20,826 nt of DNA, from positions 1-20,826 of IMG/VR virus record IMGVR_UViG_3300021440_000142; one strand, written 5' to 3'. Shown here piece after piece: positions 8,201 to 13,774 of this stretch (positions within the stretch are counted from its first letter, which is position 1; each line of letters begins with the position of its first letter). A program made the translations under genes and the position numbers. The notes under the pieces were generated by a model that had not been told where the DNA came from, made no database searches, and saw only the letters and a program-made list of their open reading frames with translations. This DNA comes from a virus.

Positions 8201-9211
8201 GGTAGCGGACAAGTCTGAAATGCTGGACTTCAACGCGGACGTGGCGTCCCGCAAGTCGTCCATGTACGTATTGGTGCTCATGAGGGAAGGCAACAACACG
8301 CTGGCAATCGCGCCACTGAAACCGATAATAGCGCCGACGATCGCACCCTCGGCCCCGAACAAAGAAGCGATTTGGGACCCTTGTTGGGCGAAGATGATCA
8401 TGGCGTTTTGACCAGCTTGAAGCTGGATACCAACGTCTTGAATCTGGTACGCAAATTGAGTGATGTTGGCCCGGGCAACACGCGAAAACCCGCCCATACT
8501 CCGAGAGAACGAAGTATGGAACAGGTTGTTAGCCTCCTCGGCCACTCTGAAATCGCGGGCGGCAATTTCCATCAAACGGTTGGCCTCTTCTTGAGGAACC
8601 AAACCGTTTCTTACGGATTCATTGAGAGAACGAAGGATAGTGTTGTAGCGCTGTGCGGCGGCAATCGCGGGGTCCAGTTCAGCAGACAACCGATTGAATT
8701 GCCGAACACGCTGTTCCTCGGCCTTCATGGCATCGCGAGTTGCTTTCTCTTGCGCCTTTTGTGAAGCCTTCAATTCAGCTGCAACTTTGCGCTCTTCTTC
8801 AAGCTTCGCTTGAGCAGCCAGACGAGCAGCTTTCTGCGTAGCCATCAGAGCCGCTTTTTCTTCTGCGGCTTTGGCTTGTGCGGCGAGACGAGCGTTCTTC
8901 TGCGTTTCCATCAGAGCCGCTTTTTCGATGGCGGCGGCTTTACGGGCAGCTTCCTGTTGCTGTTTGAGTGATGCAGCTTGGGCCTTGCTCTCGTCGGCCA
9001 CTTTTGTCTTCAATGACGCAGCGTAAGCTTGGGCGGCTTTCGTCATGTTAGCATTGAAGTTGGTGGACACGGCCTCAAGGGCGTCCATCGCTTTTTTCAA
9101 GCGTTTTTCGGTGTCACCGCCTGCAGCCCCAAGCTTGCGCAAATCCTCAATAGCTTTGATAAGCTTCTTGGTATCCGCGCTTAGGACTATGTTGGCAAAA
9201 TCCTCAGCCAC
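5288..9211 (-). CDS. Tail tape measure protein
   Basis: At 1307 residues this is the largest protein, lying after the tail chaperones as expected. It sets tail length and is ejected during DNA entry. Residues ~45-175 are a charged Ala/Lys/Glu coiled coil with a 22-residue tandem repeat (~97-140). Then come YQIQDVGIQLQAGQNAMIIF and AQQGSQIASLFG (~255-286), a signature of phage tape measure N-terminal regions, with a hydrophobic stretch to ~310. A second hydrophobic segment is at ~739-763 (GLAGLATAAGALALPIAALA). No peptidoglycan hydrolase motif was found. I chose GTG 9211, which starts 5 bases after the upstream stop with AGAGG 9 bases before it. The frame is open to ATG 9259, but that lies inside the upstream gene. 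At about 1.5 angstrom per residue the tail would be near 200 nm. Confidence 0.93.
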   Translation of the reverse strand: MAEDFANIVLSADTKKLIKAIEDLRKLGAAGGDTEKRLKKAMDALEAVSTNFNANMTKAAQAYAASLKTKVADESKAQAASLKQQQEAARKAAAIEKAALMETQKNARLAAQAKAAEEKAALMATQKAARLAAQAKLEEERKVAAELKASQKAQEKATRDAMKAEEQRVRQFNRLSAELDPAIAAAQRYNTILRSLNESVRNGLVPQEEANRLMEIAARDFRVAEEANNLFHTSFSRSMGGFSRVARANITQFAYQIQDVGIQLQAGQNAMIIFAQQGSQIASLFGAEGAIVGAIIGFSGAIASVLLPSLMSTNTYMDDLRDATSALKSSISDLSATASQSLEVIADKYGIIDEKLVRLIEHQKQQQEGAAQRDLLVVLDTLQEKYGTLMETAKQQSKAGAFAMQDLTEQLGLTKGEVVNLIQAWDELKNASTPKEQYEALVKIDDLLQKSTESTTEFGSSVTDAALSMKELQKATGDAKWFMSELVAGRPLKGWLEGAIQDATTLGTRLWNAATAFTAMVAKNRPASKEQIAGGYNLYGSTRQQSEEALHATVEATKAAYQLYGATRQIAAGWYVAEDAASGAGGAATEAMTDAEKAIKAAEEAAKSYADTMSGYVTSGIETVVSNMVDGFKGGLKGIWTVFINTIKQMIVFAAMNRIKIGMGLSPLAGSTALASAASGATSGSGSGWMSGMLSGAGGAVSGFTTGLTDVATGLFTSGLGGAGSAITSALAGVSGGGLAGLATAAGALALPIAALAAAFSLLRIRTKKLDEGLVVTADGMNTTVESFERVKRKFLWNSWTKTTHGSVGSEISDPIGAAVGSMEKAIIVAARTLGIGQRAFRDFAYELKVSTKGMTDAEATKAVQDAIGKLGDSFALMIPHLKRYIHEGETATEALMRLNTAMSAVKSIAHTLGLEFTMTGLRGANAASKLVDAFGGLDAMNSATSTYYETFYSESERMRIASRDAARALRQIGLTMPNTREQYRHMVDSLNLNTAAGRKAFAVLTSLASVMDFILPKVDDTTGAVDNLGNAFDKLVAKLRKSVNKQISDILGPTKKAYNDAVNKARDWRSATKSIQDFIAGMLGKVSELTGPYAALSFNRGQFNQAVRSARNGNVNAASRLPELAANLIESVSQTSHTAAEAAVEQAKILAGMQGVSDYGNSVAAQQEAQAALLKKQIDALEAIKAYDGTNVKTLEQMLARLDSVNDAIVAQGGASTNSLENQIMELIYALQGKTRTNNGDHRPRPNSAVVGQDNPVASEVRGLRSEIASLRDEQAQINGKTMIDIKQMRKIFEDWQANGMPAVRA
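8792..8923 (-). repeat. 66-bp in-frame tandem repeat in the tape measure coiled coil
   Basis: Two adjacent 22-codon units encode KAALMETQKNARLAAQAK and KAALMATQKAARLAAQAK plus four acidic or Ala residues each. At DNA level an identical 18-base block occurs at 8843-8860 and 8909-8926, exactly 66 bases apart. This is a recent in-frame duplication within a region already made of heptad-like helices. Confidence 0.8.
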
Positions 9212-9215
9212 TGGC

Positions 9216-9656
9216 TTAGACCTCTTTGGACAGCCTTGCGAAAATGCCGGGGACGGCATGATACGCAGTTGTTGCGAAAAGGCGACCCTTCACGTTGTAG
9301 AACCGCCCCAATACGTCTTGGCCCGCAAAACCAAACTCGATCCTGCGGGCATAAGGGACAGTCCACTCGAAAGTAATCGTGTCCCCGATTTTCATGCGAG
9401 AAATACGCCAGAGATAGCTTTTAACGCCGGGTTTGGACGGAACAGCGCCATTTATGGTGGTTACGAGAGACGACCACAAATCCTCTGACAAGAGAGGGAC
9501 TTTACCAACCTCGAACGTTCCGCCCGTAAGAATGACGCTCGGTTGAGGCTCTTGGGCCATGTCCATCATTTCGGTGAGAGTACGACGCATAAGCTTCGTC
9601 AGTCTCTTTTCCGTGCCCTCGGCGAATTTATTGATTTGCGCTTGTAGGCTCAACAT
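9216..9656 (-). CDS. HK97 gp10-like tail completion / minor structural protein
   Basis: This encodes 146 residues with an amphipathic N-terminal helix (LQAQINKFAEGTEKRLTKLM), a central beta region and the segment WTVPYARRIEFGF (about residues 99-111). The last resembles the PYAxxxEFG signature of HK97 gp10-like proteins, which act at the head-tail junction or tail end (family knowledge). There is no membrane segment. The start at ATG 9656 overlaps the frameshift-encoded gpT by 29 bases, and its stop is 5 bases before the tape measure GTG. Members of this family usually lie before the tail terminator and tube genes. Here the gene lies between the chaperones and the tape measure, so the role could differ, for example at the tail tip. 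Confidence 0.65.
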   Translation of the reverse strand: MLSLQAQINKFAEGTEKRLTKLMRRTLTEMMDMAQEPQPSVILTGGTFEVGKVPLLSEDLWSSLVTTINGAVPSKPGVKSYLWRISRMKIGDTITFEWTVPYARRIEFGFAGQDVLGRFYNVKGRLFATTAYHAVPGIFARLSKEV

Positions 9657-10014
9657 TGTCTCGATCCACGGGCGGAATGCACAGAGGGTTCACGCCCTCT
9701 ATCTTAGCATTCAGGTAGTCGGCGCTCATTTCTAGAAGAGTCTCTACTTCCCACTTATTCAGCAGCGGGTCGAAAGTCTCTTTGTAGTAATAAACGTCCT
9801 TCCAGCTAAGGGGCCGCTCCCCTTCGAACACATGGGAAGTGTACCCCAAAGCTTTTAGCGCTTCTACCAGATAAACCTCGCGCCCCAACTTGGGAAGCTG
9901 TAGGTCCTCTTTTCTTTCGAGGGCCAGTTCCAGCCTGCTGGTTTTGCCCCATCCCTCTGGTATGGAATTTAAGTAGCCAAGCTGCGCTGAAAACAAACGC
10001 AGCTTGGCTTTTAT
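9628..10014 (-). CDS. gpT-like part of the gpGT tail assembly chaperone, reached by -1 frameshift
   Basis: This frame has no ribosome site of its own. It continues the gpG frame after a -1 slip at GGGAAAA (10014-10020). The first codons after the slip read I-K-A-K-L-R-L-F-S-A-Q-L-G and continue to the stop at 9628, adding 128 residues to the 165 of gpG for a 293-residue gpGT fusion. In lambda, gpG and gpGT bind the tape measure and recruit tail tube protein, with only a small fraction made as fusion (established). The extension is soluble and mixed alpha, with an aromatic/acidic core (SWKDVYYYKETFDPLLNKWE). A TTG at 9996 could serve as an independent start, but it lies in the hairpin loop and lacks a Shine-Dalgarno. 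The position before the tape measure supports the assignment. Confidence 0.82.
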   Translation of the reverse strand: MKAKLRLFSAQLGYLNSIPEGWGKTSRLELALERKEDLQLPKLGREVYLVEALKALGYTSHVFEGERPLSWKDVYYYKETFDPLLNKWEVETLLEMSADYLNAKIEGVNPLCIPPVDRDNVEPTSANQ

Positions 10015-10020
10015 TTTCCC
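9975..10020 (-). other. Programmed -1 ribosomal frameshift signal (GGGAAAA plus 12-bp hairpin)
   Basis: Read on the minus strand, the last gpG codons are CTG GGA AAA TAA, which gives the heptamer G-GGA-AAA in the X-XXY-YYZ phase needed for -1 slippage; lambda uses GGGAAAG. Four bases later a perfect 12-bp inverted repeat (9998-10009 with 9975-9986) encloses an 11-base loop. The -1 frame continues open for 128 codons. No U-tract follows the hairpin, so it is not an intrinsic terminator. Confidence 0.88.
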
Positions 10021-10508
10021 AGCTTAAGGATGGATTTTTGGGACGCATCGAGGATTTGACTGGCGAACGGCCAGTTGAGCATCCCCATTTCCTCGGAATC
10101 TTCCAGTTTCCCGAAGATGGGAAACGTGAAGTCGAGAAGACGGCGGATAAGCGCTTCGTCTGAACCGACTTCGACGAGTTCACCCTTTTCAGTGAGGTAG
10201 ACATTCTCGAAGCGGATGATGAAAGGAAGCGCGGCATCGATGAGGGTGTTGTGCGTGTCTTCAAGGACCGCAAGACCGGGAATGTCCCCTTGCTTGTCGT
10301 CGTCCGTAGACACAACGCTGGAGCGCAGTCTGTCGCGCACCAACGATTGGAACGAATGCGAATGGGGGAGCCGCAACAGAACGCTGCAGGGCTTGCCTTC
10401 GCTTTCGAGGGGTTCGCGGGTGTTCGGGTCGCAGAGTTGGACAAGCTGCCCTTTTTCTTCTGAATCCCGGTTGTCGAACTTGAAGAAGTCGACTTTGCTG
10501 GTGGTCAT
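10011..10508 (-). CDS. Tail assembly chaperone, gpG-like
   Basis: This 165-residue cytoplasmic protein is soluble and acidic. It starts MTTSKVDFFKFDNRDSEEKG and ends in a helical segment (ASQILDASQKSILKLGK). It takes the place of lambda gpG: after the tail tube gene, before the tape measure, and ending in a slippery heptamer that fuses it to the gpT-like frame. The chaperone keeps the tape measure protein soluble and helps recruit tube subunits (established for lambda). The sequence itself carries no catalytic motif; position and frameshift give the assignment. ATG 10508 has a GAGG/AGGA Shine-Dalgarno. Its 109-base leader holds two overlapping inverted repeats that may control its translation. 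Confidence 0.82.
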   Translation of the reverse strand: MTTSKVDFFKFDNRDSEEKGQLVQLCDPNTREPLESEGKPCSVLLRLPHSHSFQSLVRDRLRSSVVSTDDDKQGDIPGLAVLEDTHNTLIDAALPFIIRFENVYLTEKGELVEVGSDEALIRRLLDFTFPIFGKLEDSEEMGMLNWPFASQILDASQKSILKLGK

Positions 10509-10527
10509 TTCTTTTCCTCACGGCTTC

Positions 10528-10573
10528 TTGGCTTCGAATGGCCGGGGTAGTGAAGCCAACCCCACCCCGGCCA
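10528..10573 (-). other. Overlapping inverted repeats (pseudoknot or alternative hairpins) between tube and chaperone genes
   Basis: In the 109-base gap after the tail tube stop, a perfect 10-bp inverted repeat (10564-10573 with 10539-10548, TGGCCGGGGT) encloses a 15-base loop. Part of that loop, GGCTTC-containing 10552-10559, pairs perfectly over 8 bp with 10528-10535, downstream of the first stem. The order S1-S2-S1'-S2' is that of an H-type pseudoknot; with a crossing loop of only 3 bases the two stems may instead exclude each other. The second stem ends close to the gpG ribosome site. No U-tract follows. Confidence 0.55.
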
Positions 10574-10617
10574 CCGTCGAACAGCCCCTTCGAGGGATAG
10601 GGGCCGCTCAAACAGGA

Positions 10618-11052
10618 TTACACGCGAACCGTCGCCGAGTTGACGCGGAACACGCCAGTCAGGCCCTTGAAGTTCGAGTTGTTCCGCTCTTGGTCCTGGA
10701 TGTTGGCCACGATGCCGTAGAAATAGGCCAACTTGCCATCCGGGTCGGTGATCTTGACCGAAACGGTGACGTTGTTGTTCGAGTTGTTGACCAGCAGCGT
10801 TTGGCCCGCATCCGAATCATAGCGAACGACGAAGGGGATTTCGCCACCATCGGCGGCACCGTTGACGTGTTCGACGCGGCCAGCGAGAAGCGGGATCGCG
10901 ATGTTGTCCGAAGTGTCACCGACCGCGCCCCACGACACGATTTTGCCAACGGTGGTGTAGGACAACGCACCAAAGCCCGAAGAGTCGATGGTGGCGGGGG
11001 TAGCGACGGAAACGGCGATTACCGCCCCGATGTAGGAAGTAGGCGAGGCCAT
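10618..11052 (-). CDS. Major tail protein (tail tube)
   Basis: This 144-residue protein is beta-rich (ITDPDGKLAYFYGIVANIQD and FRVNSATVRV near the C-terminus), without membrane segments or catalytic motifs. Its size and position, directly before the gpG/gpGT chaperones and after the neck and terminator genes, are those of a siphovirus tail tube subunit, which polymerises around the tape measure protein. The strong AAGGAG Shine-Dalgarno before ATG 11052 and the stable hairpin after its stop suggest high expression, as a tube protein requires. No Ig-like extra domain is visible. The assignment rests on position and general character rather than on a diagnostic motif. Confidence 0.78.
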   Translation of the reverse strand: MASPTSYIGAVIAVSVATPATIDSSGFGALSYTTVGKIVSWGAVGDTSDNIAIPLLAGRVEHVNGAADGGEIPFVVRYDSDAGQTLLVNNSNNNVTVSVKITDPDGKLAYFYGIVANIQDQERNNSNFKGLTGVFRVNSATVRV

Positions 11053-11089
11053 TGCAGGCTCCTTTCAGCGTAAGTTGATGGGCGGGGGG

Positions 11090-11419
11090 TTACTTCTTCT
11101 TCGCCGGGGTTTCAGCCACAGCGGCCATGGCCGCAGCATTCTCGGCGGCGGCGACCGCGAGTTGACGATCAGCCTCGGCTTGTGCCAAGACTTCGGGGTT
11201 CGGTTCGATGGACACCACGACCGAAGAATTGGTTTCCGGGTCAACGTCAGCGTCGAAAGTCACGACGATCTGACCCGACTTGGCCAACCCACTGATGGTG
11301 TTGGCGTTGTCCACGCCACGAAGCACGTCGTTGGTGGTTTCCAACGAACCAAAGGCCGGAATGACGTGCCCCGTTGCGAGGGTGATCGGGCGGTTGCCCG
11401 GATTGCTGACTTTTGCCAT
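11090..11419 (-). CDS. Small phage protein: beta domain plus Ala-rich, Lys-ended tail
   Basis: This encodes 109 residues. The first ~75 (NPGNRPITLATGHVIPAFGS through GQIVVTFDADV) look like a small beta domain. Residues ~78-109 are an Ala/Glu helix ending PAKKK. The general layout (N-x-G-x-x-I-x-L at the start, a short beta domain, then an Ala-rich basic-ended tail) resembles the 86-residue protein encoded at 13447-13707, which suggests a shared fold or remote paralogy (inference). The start at ATG 11419 has a TAAGGAG Shine-Dalgarno. It lies between the paralogous structural pair and the tail tube gene. A minor virion or assembly role is likely from position; no family is recognised. Confidence 0.7.
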   Translation of the reverse strand: MAKVSNPGNRPITLATGHVIPAFGSLETTNDVLRGVDNANTISGLAKSGQIVVTFDADVDPETNSSVVVSIEPNPEVLAQAEADRQLAVAAAENAAAMAAVAETPAKKK

Positions 11420-11429
11420 GAAGTTCTCC

Positions 11430-11798
11430 TTAGGCGACCGGGTTGATCAGCGCCGCCTTGAGGCCAGCGCTGGAGTTGATAACGATGGCCCCTTGCAAGA
11501 AGCCTTCCATCGTGTCGAGCGGGATCAGCTTGATCTGCCCAGCCGCGATGGAGAACGCCGCGTAGCCAGCCGAAATGCTCTTTGCGCCCGCGCCGTCCGT
11601 ATTCCAGGTGGTGCCAGCGCCGACAATGACGGGCGAAATAGCACCACCTGTGGGATTGAGGAGCACGAGAATCTGGCCCGTGCCCTTGACGTAGTTGAAA
11701 GTGTCACCCCCGGCCAAAGTGGTCAGGGTAAGCTGGGCGAAAGCACCAGCCGAAGCACCGCGCCAAGTGGGCTTGATGGTCGGAGCAATGGTTGCCAT
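11430..11798 (-). CDS. Phage structural protein, second copy of a tandem paralogous pair
   Basis: This 122-residue protein is rich in Gly, Ala, Thr and Ile and probably beta-structured, with no membrane segment. The core DTFNYVKGTGQILVLLNPTG matches the neighbouring upstream protein's DTFTYLPGTGQMLLMYNPTG; after it both have G-x-x-x-P-x-I-x-G and an equivalent C-terminal half. The two genes are adjacent (10-base gap) and of equal length, so they arose by tandem duplication. Position between the tail terminator and tail tube suggests a virion protein such as a capsid or tail decoration. The sequence does not show which. A GGGGG-containing ribosome site precedes ATG 11798. Confidence 0.72.
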   Translation of the reverse strand: MATIAPTIKPTWRGASAGAFAQLTLTTLAGGDTFNYVKGTGQILVLLNPTGGAISPVIVGAGTTWNTDGAGAKSISAGYAAFSIAAGQIKLIPLDTMEGFLQGAIVINSSAGLKAALINPVA

Positions 11799-11808
11799 GT
11801 CAGCCCCC

Positions 11809-12168
11809 TCAGTTGTTCAACAGCACGGCAATGACGCCCGTGCCGTTGGTGATGGTAACAATACCCGAAGCATCGGGCAGGTAATTGCGGGAGTCGTCAA
11901 GGTTGACGAGCACCATTTGCAAGGTCGGGATCGCGACGTCAAGACCCGAGTTGAAAGCCGTGGTCGTGCCACCAAGCCCCGGGATTGCCGCTGCAGCAGC
12001 CGCCGAACCCTTGATGTTCGGGGTAACGGTGCCACCTGTGGGGTTGTACATGAGGAGCATCTGCCCGGTGCCGGGGAGATAAGTGAAAGTGTCAGAAGCA
12101 GTCAGCGTGTTGGGCGTACCCGTCCGCTGGCCAGCCCCTTGCATGGTAGTCGAGGTCAATGCGGCCAT
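11809..12168 (-). CDS. Phage structural protein, first copy of a tandem paralogous pair
   Basis: This 119-residue protein is Thr-, Ala- and Gly-rich. It shares the D-T-F-x-Y-x-x-GTGQ-x-L-x-x-x-NPTGG core (about residues 26-47) with the gene just downstream, and both end in a hydrophobic beta-like segment (here TNGTGVIAVLLNN). It differs in an insert of six alanines (GSAAAAAA) after the core. The start at ATG 12168 has a GGAG Shine-Dalgarno 7 bases upstream and begins 4 bases after the tail terminator stop. It is a probable virion component by position; no specific family is recognised. Divergence from its paralog suggests the two have separate jobs rather than being a fresh copy. Confidence 0.72.
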   Translation of the reverse strand: MAALTSTTMQGAGQRTGTPNTLTASDTFTYLPGTGQMLLMYNPTGGTVTPNIKGSAAAAAAIPGLGGTTTAFNSGLDVAIPTLQMVLVNLDDSRNYLPDASGIVTITNGTGVIAVLLNN

Positions 12169-12172
12169 CGTT

Positions 12173-12577
12173 TTACTCCGTTCTGAACGTCATGATAACT
12201 GGCGTTTTCATGTGCGTCGTTGTTTCCACAAGCCGTTTTGGGCTTGGGTGGCTTGTAACCATCGTTATCGTGGCAGGGGTGCCATAATAAATTCTGCGCC
12301 CCTTCGGGAATACCGACCGGATGAAGTCGATTATTTCCCCGAGTTTTTCCGTCGAAGTGTCTTTTTCCACCACAACGTCAATGTTCACGAACCCATTGAT
12401 GTGTTCGTCTGTGGAACCCAAGGTTTCGTCAAAGGATTCCGAAAACGAAAACGAAAACTCGACGTATGGGAACGTGTACGCGTCGGGTGTTGAGTTGGGC
12501 CATTCGACTTGAAATGACGGGTCAGCGTCATACATCGCTTTCTTCATGCCCAACATTACGTCTTGGTACGAGGGCAT
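12173..12577 (-). CDS. Tail terminator / tail completion protein
   Basis: This 134-residue protein starts with an amphipathic helix (MPSYQDVMLGMKKAMYDADP), followed by PYVEFSFSFSESF, a central helix (STEKLGEIIDFIRSVFPKG) and a C-terminal beta hairpin region ending HMKTPVIMTFRTE. This alpha/beta pattern is typical of siphovirus tail terminators (lambda gpU-like), which form a ring that stops tube growth and docks the tail to the head (family knowledge). It lies between the head closure gene and the downstream tail genes, the expected order. The start at ATG 12577 is 1 base after the upstream stop, so translation is probably coupled. No enzyme motif. Confidence 0.75.
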   Translation of the reverse strand: MPSYQDVMLGMKKAMYDADPSFQVEWPNSTPDAYTFPYVEFSFSFSESFDETLGSTDEHINGFVNIDVVVEKDTSTEKLGEIIDFIRSVFPKGRRIYYGTPATITMVTSHPSPKRLVETTTHMKTPVIMTFRTE

Positions 12578-12578
12578 G

Positions 12579-12935
12579 TTATCGCCTCAACATAAGCTTT
12601 TTGGCGACGACAACCCCGCCCGGGCTTATCGATTCGATGGAATCAACGGTGTACTTAGTCCCGTTAACTTCCACAGAGTCTTTCTCCACAGGGTCGATCC
12701 CGTTTTCAACAGGGACCAAAAGCACTTCGTCGTATCTGGTCGGCATGCCCTGCGCGTAGCCAAACACCTTGTTCCTCAAAGAAACAGCGCGCATTGACAG
12801 CACTTCCGGTTCCTCGGAGACGCGGGCATATTCCGGACCAACTTTCGTCGGCCTTTTAGTCAAAGTGACTGAAAAACCAACATCATCGATGGCTTCGAGA
12901 ACATCGGACGAAACACGGTCCCAATCCTCTGGCAT
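12579..12935 (-). CDS. Head closure / head-tail stopper protein
   Basis: This encodes 118 residues from ATG 12935, which overlaps the upstream stop as TGATG; GTG 12938, one codon earlier, is the alternative start. The protein begins with a helix (MPEDWDRVSSDVLEAIDDVG) and continues with short beta strands, including VEKDSVEVNGTKYTVDSIES and a final VVVAKKLMLRR. Small beta-barrel proteins of this size between the connector and the tail terminator are usually head closure proteins that plug the portal after packaging (family knowledge). Position is the main evidence. It is soluble, with no catalytic residues apparent. Confidence 0.7.
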   Translation of the reverse strand: MPEDWDRVSSDVLEAIDDVGFSVTLTKRPTKVGPEYARVSEEPEVLSMRAVSLRNKVFGYAQGMPTRYDEVLLVPVENGIDPVEKDSVEVNGTKYTVDSIESISPGGVVVAKKLMLRR

Positions 12936-13450
12936 CACACCACCCCAAAGGCTGGCGCAAACTTGAACGAAACCAAAGTTGAGAGCGCGTTCTGAACGTT
13001 GATCAGCACGGGCTTCATTTCTTCAAGGGTGTGGGCGTTTGCGGTAGTCTTCCACCGCATACTGTCCATTTCCACCAAGACTTTTTCATTGTTTCCATTC
13101 ATGAACACAGGGGACAACGAAGAAGGCTTGGATACCTCTTGAACAGCTGCATAGACTTGAGCCAAGAGGATTTCTTCGGGGATCGTGGCCGAATCAAGAA
13201 GATATGCCTCAAGATCGTATGCATCTTTACGCGGCCAGTCACGCGATTGAGAGCGACCGTTTGTCTTCGTGCCGGGCCAACGGGGGCGAAAATTCGCATC
13301 CAGCCAAATCGCAGAACGGCGCAAAGCAGCCTCAAGAACCGAATCCGCCCCCGACGCAGACAAACCCAAATTTGTGACCCGAGTTTTGAAACTCGCGAGG
13401 TCCAAATAGGAATCTGCGTCAACCGCGCCGGGGGTGGTGACAAGGGTCAT
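12935..13450 (-). CDS. Head-tail connector / adaptor, DnaT-like family
   Basis: This 171-residue protein contains VDADSYLDLASFKTRVTNLG (about residues 10-29), then RRSAIWLDANFRPRWPGTKT and a helix IPEEILLAQVYAAVQEVSK. The pattern 'ADSYxxxxxaxxy..G......LRRA..yld' is that of the phage DnaT-like head-tail connector proteins (family knowledge; the DnaT name comes from a distant similarity and does not imply DNA replication here). It would bind beneath the portal. ATG 13450 overlaps the upstream stop as ATGA. Order after the capsid gene supports this role. Length is normal for the family. Confidence 0.78.
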   Translation of the reverse strand: MTLVTTPGAVDADSYLDLASFKTRVTNLGLSASGADSVLEAALRRSAIWLDANFRPRWPGTKTNGRSQSRDWPRKDAYDLEAYLLDSATIPEEILLAQVYAAVQEVSKPSSLSPVFMNGNNEKVLVEMDSMRWKTTANAHTLEEMKPVLINVQNALSTLVSFKFAPAFGVV

Positions 13451-13707
13451 TTGCTTGCAGCAGCCTTGGTCTTGGTCGCTTCGGCAGCGGCAGCGGCAGC
13501 TTCGGCAGCAGCAGCTTCGGCAGCGGCAGCTTCCTCGGCGGAGACATCGACCTCAACCAGCATGCCCTTCTCGAAATAGGCAGCGACGACTTCGCTCTTC
13601 GCGAACTCGGCAAAAGCCTCGGCGGAGACGTCAAGGGTTTGCCCCTCGGCGACAACGCATTCAAACGACAGACCGATCGGTCCTTTCGTCGTGTTGCGAA
13701 TTTTCAT
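13447..13707 (-). CDS. Small phage protein with Ala/Glu-rich helical tail
   Basis: This encodes 86 residues. The first ~55 (MKIRNTTKGPIGLSFECVVA through YFEKGMLVEVDV) form a probable small beta domain. The remainder is an Ala/Glu repeat (units of AAAEA) ending in a Lys/Ala tail, likely a helix or coiled coil. An AGAGG Shine-Dalgarno precedes ATG 13707. It lies between the major capsid and connector genes, where many phages encode a small accessory protein of unknown function. The tail is encoded by 15-base GC-rich repeats, so its length could vary by in-frame slippage. I do not recognise a named family. Confidence 0.72.
   Translation of the reverse strand: MKIRNTTKGPIGLSFECVVAEGQTLDVSAEAFAEFAKSEVVAAYFEKGMLVEVDVSAEEAAAAEAAAAEAAAAAAEATKTKAAASK
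13486..13530 (-). repeat. 15-bp low-complexity repeats in the Ala/Glu tail
   Basis: Read on the plus strand, units close to TTCGGCAGCGGCAGC recur at 13501-13515 and 13516-13530, with a longer copy just before (about 13480-13500). They encode AAAEA-type units, and all lengths are multiples of three, so gain or loss of units keeps the frame. Confidence 0.65.
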
Positions 13708-13735
13708 GGTGTTCCCTCTCTCGAATGGAATGGAT

Positions 13736-13762
13736 GCGCTGGCAAGACTGTCCTGCCAGCGC
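13736..13762 (-). other. Hairpin just after the major capsid gene
   Basis: A perfect 9-bp inverted repeat (13736-13744 GCGCTGGCA with 13754-13762) with a 9-base loop lies 12 bases after the capsid stop codon. No U-tract follows on the minus strand, so it is unlikely to be a full intrinsic terminator. It more likely protects the capsid mRNA end or lowers read-through (inference). Confidence 0.55.
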
Positions 13763-13774
13763 CATTGTTGGGCG

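Noticed and set aside
9212-9259. Upstream ATG start for the tape measure protein
   Set aside because: It would overlap the gp10-like gene by 44 bases; GTG 9211 has a good ribosome site immediately after that gene's stop.
9975-10009. Intrinsic terminator after gpG
   Set aside because: The hairpin has no downstream U-tract and lies 4 bases after a slippery heptamer in an open -1 frame, so a frameshift stimulator explains it better.
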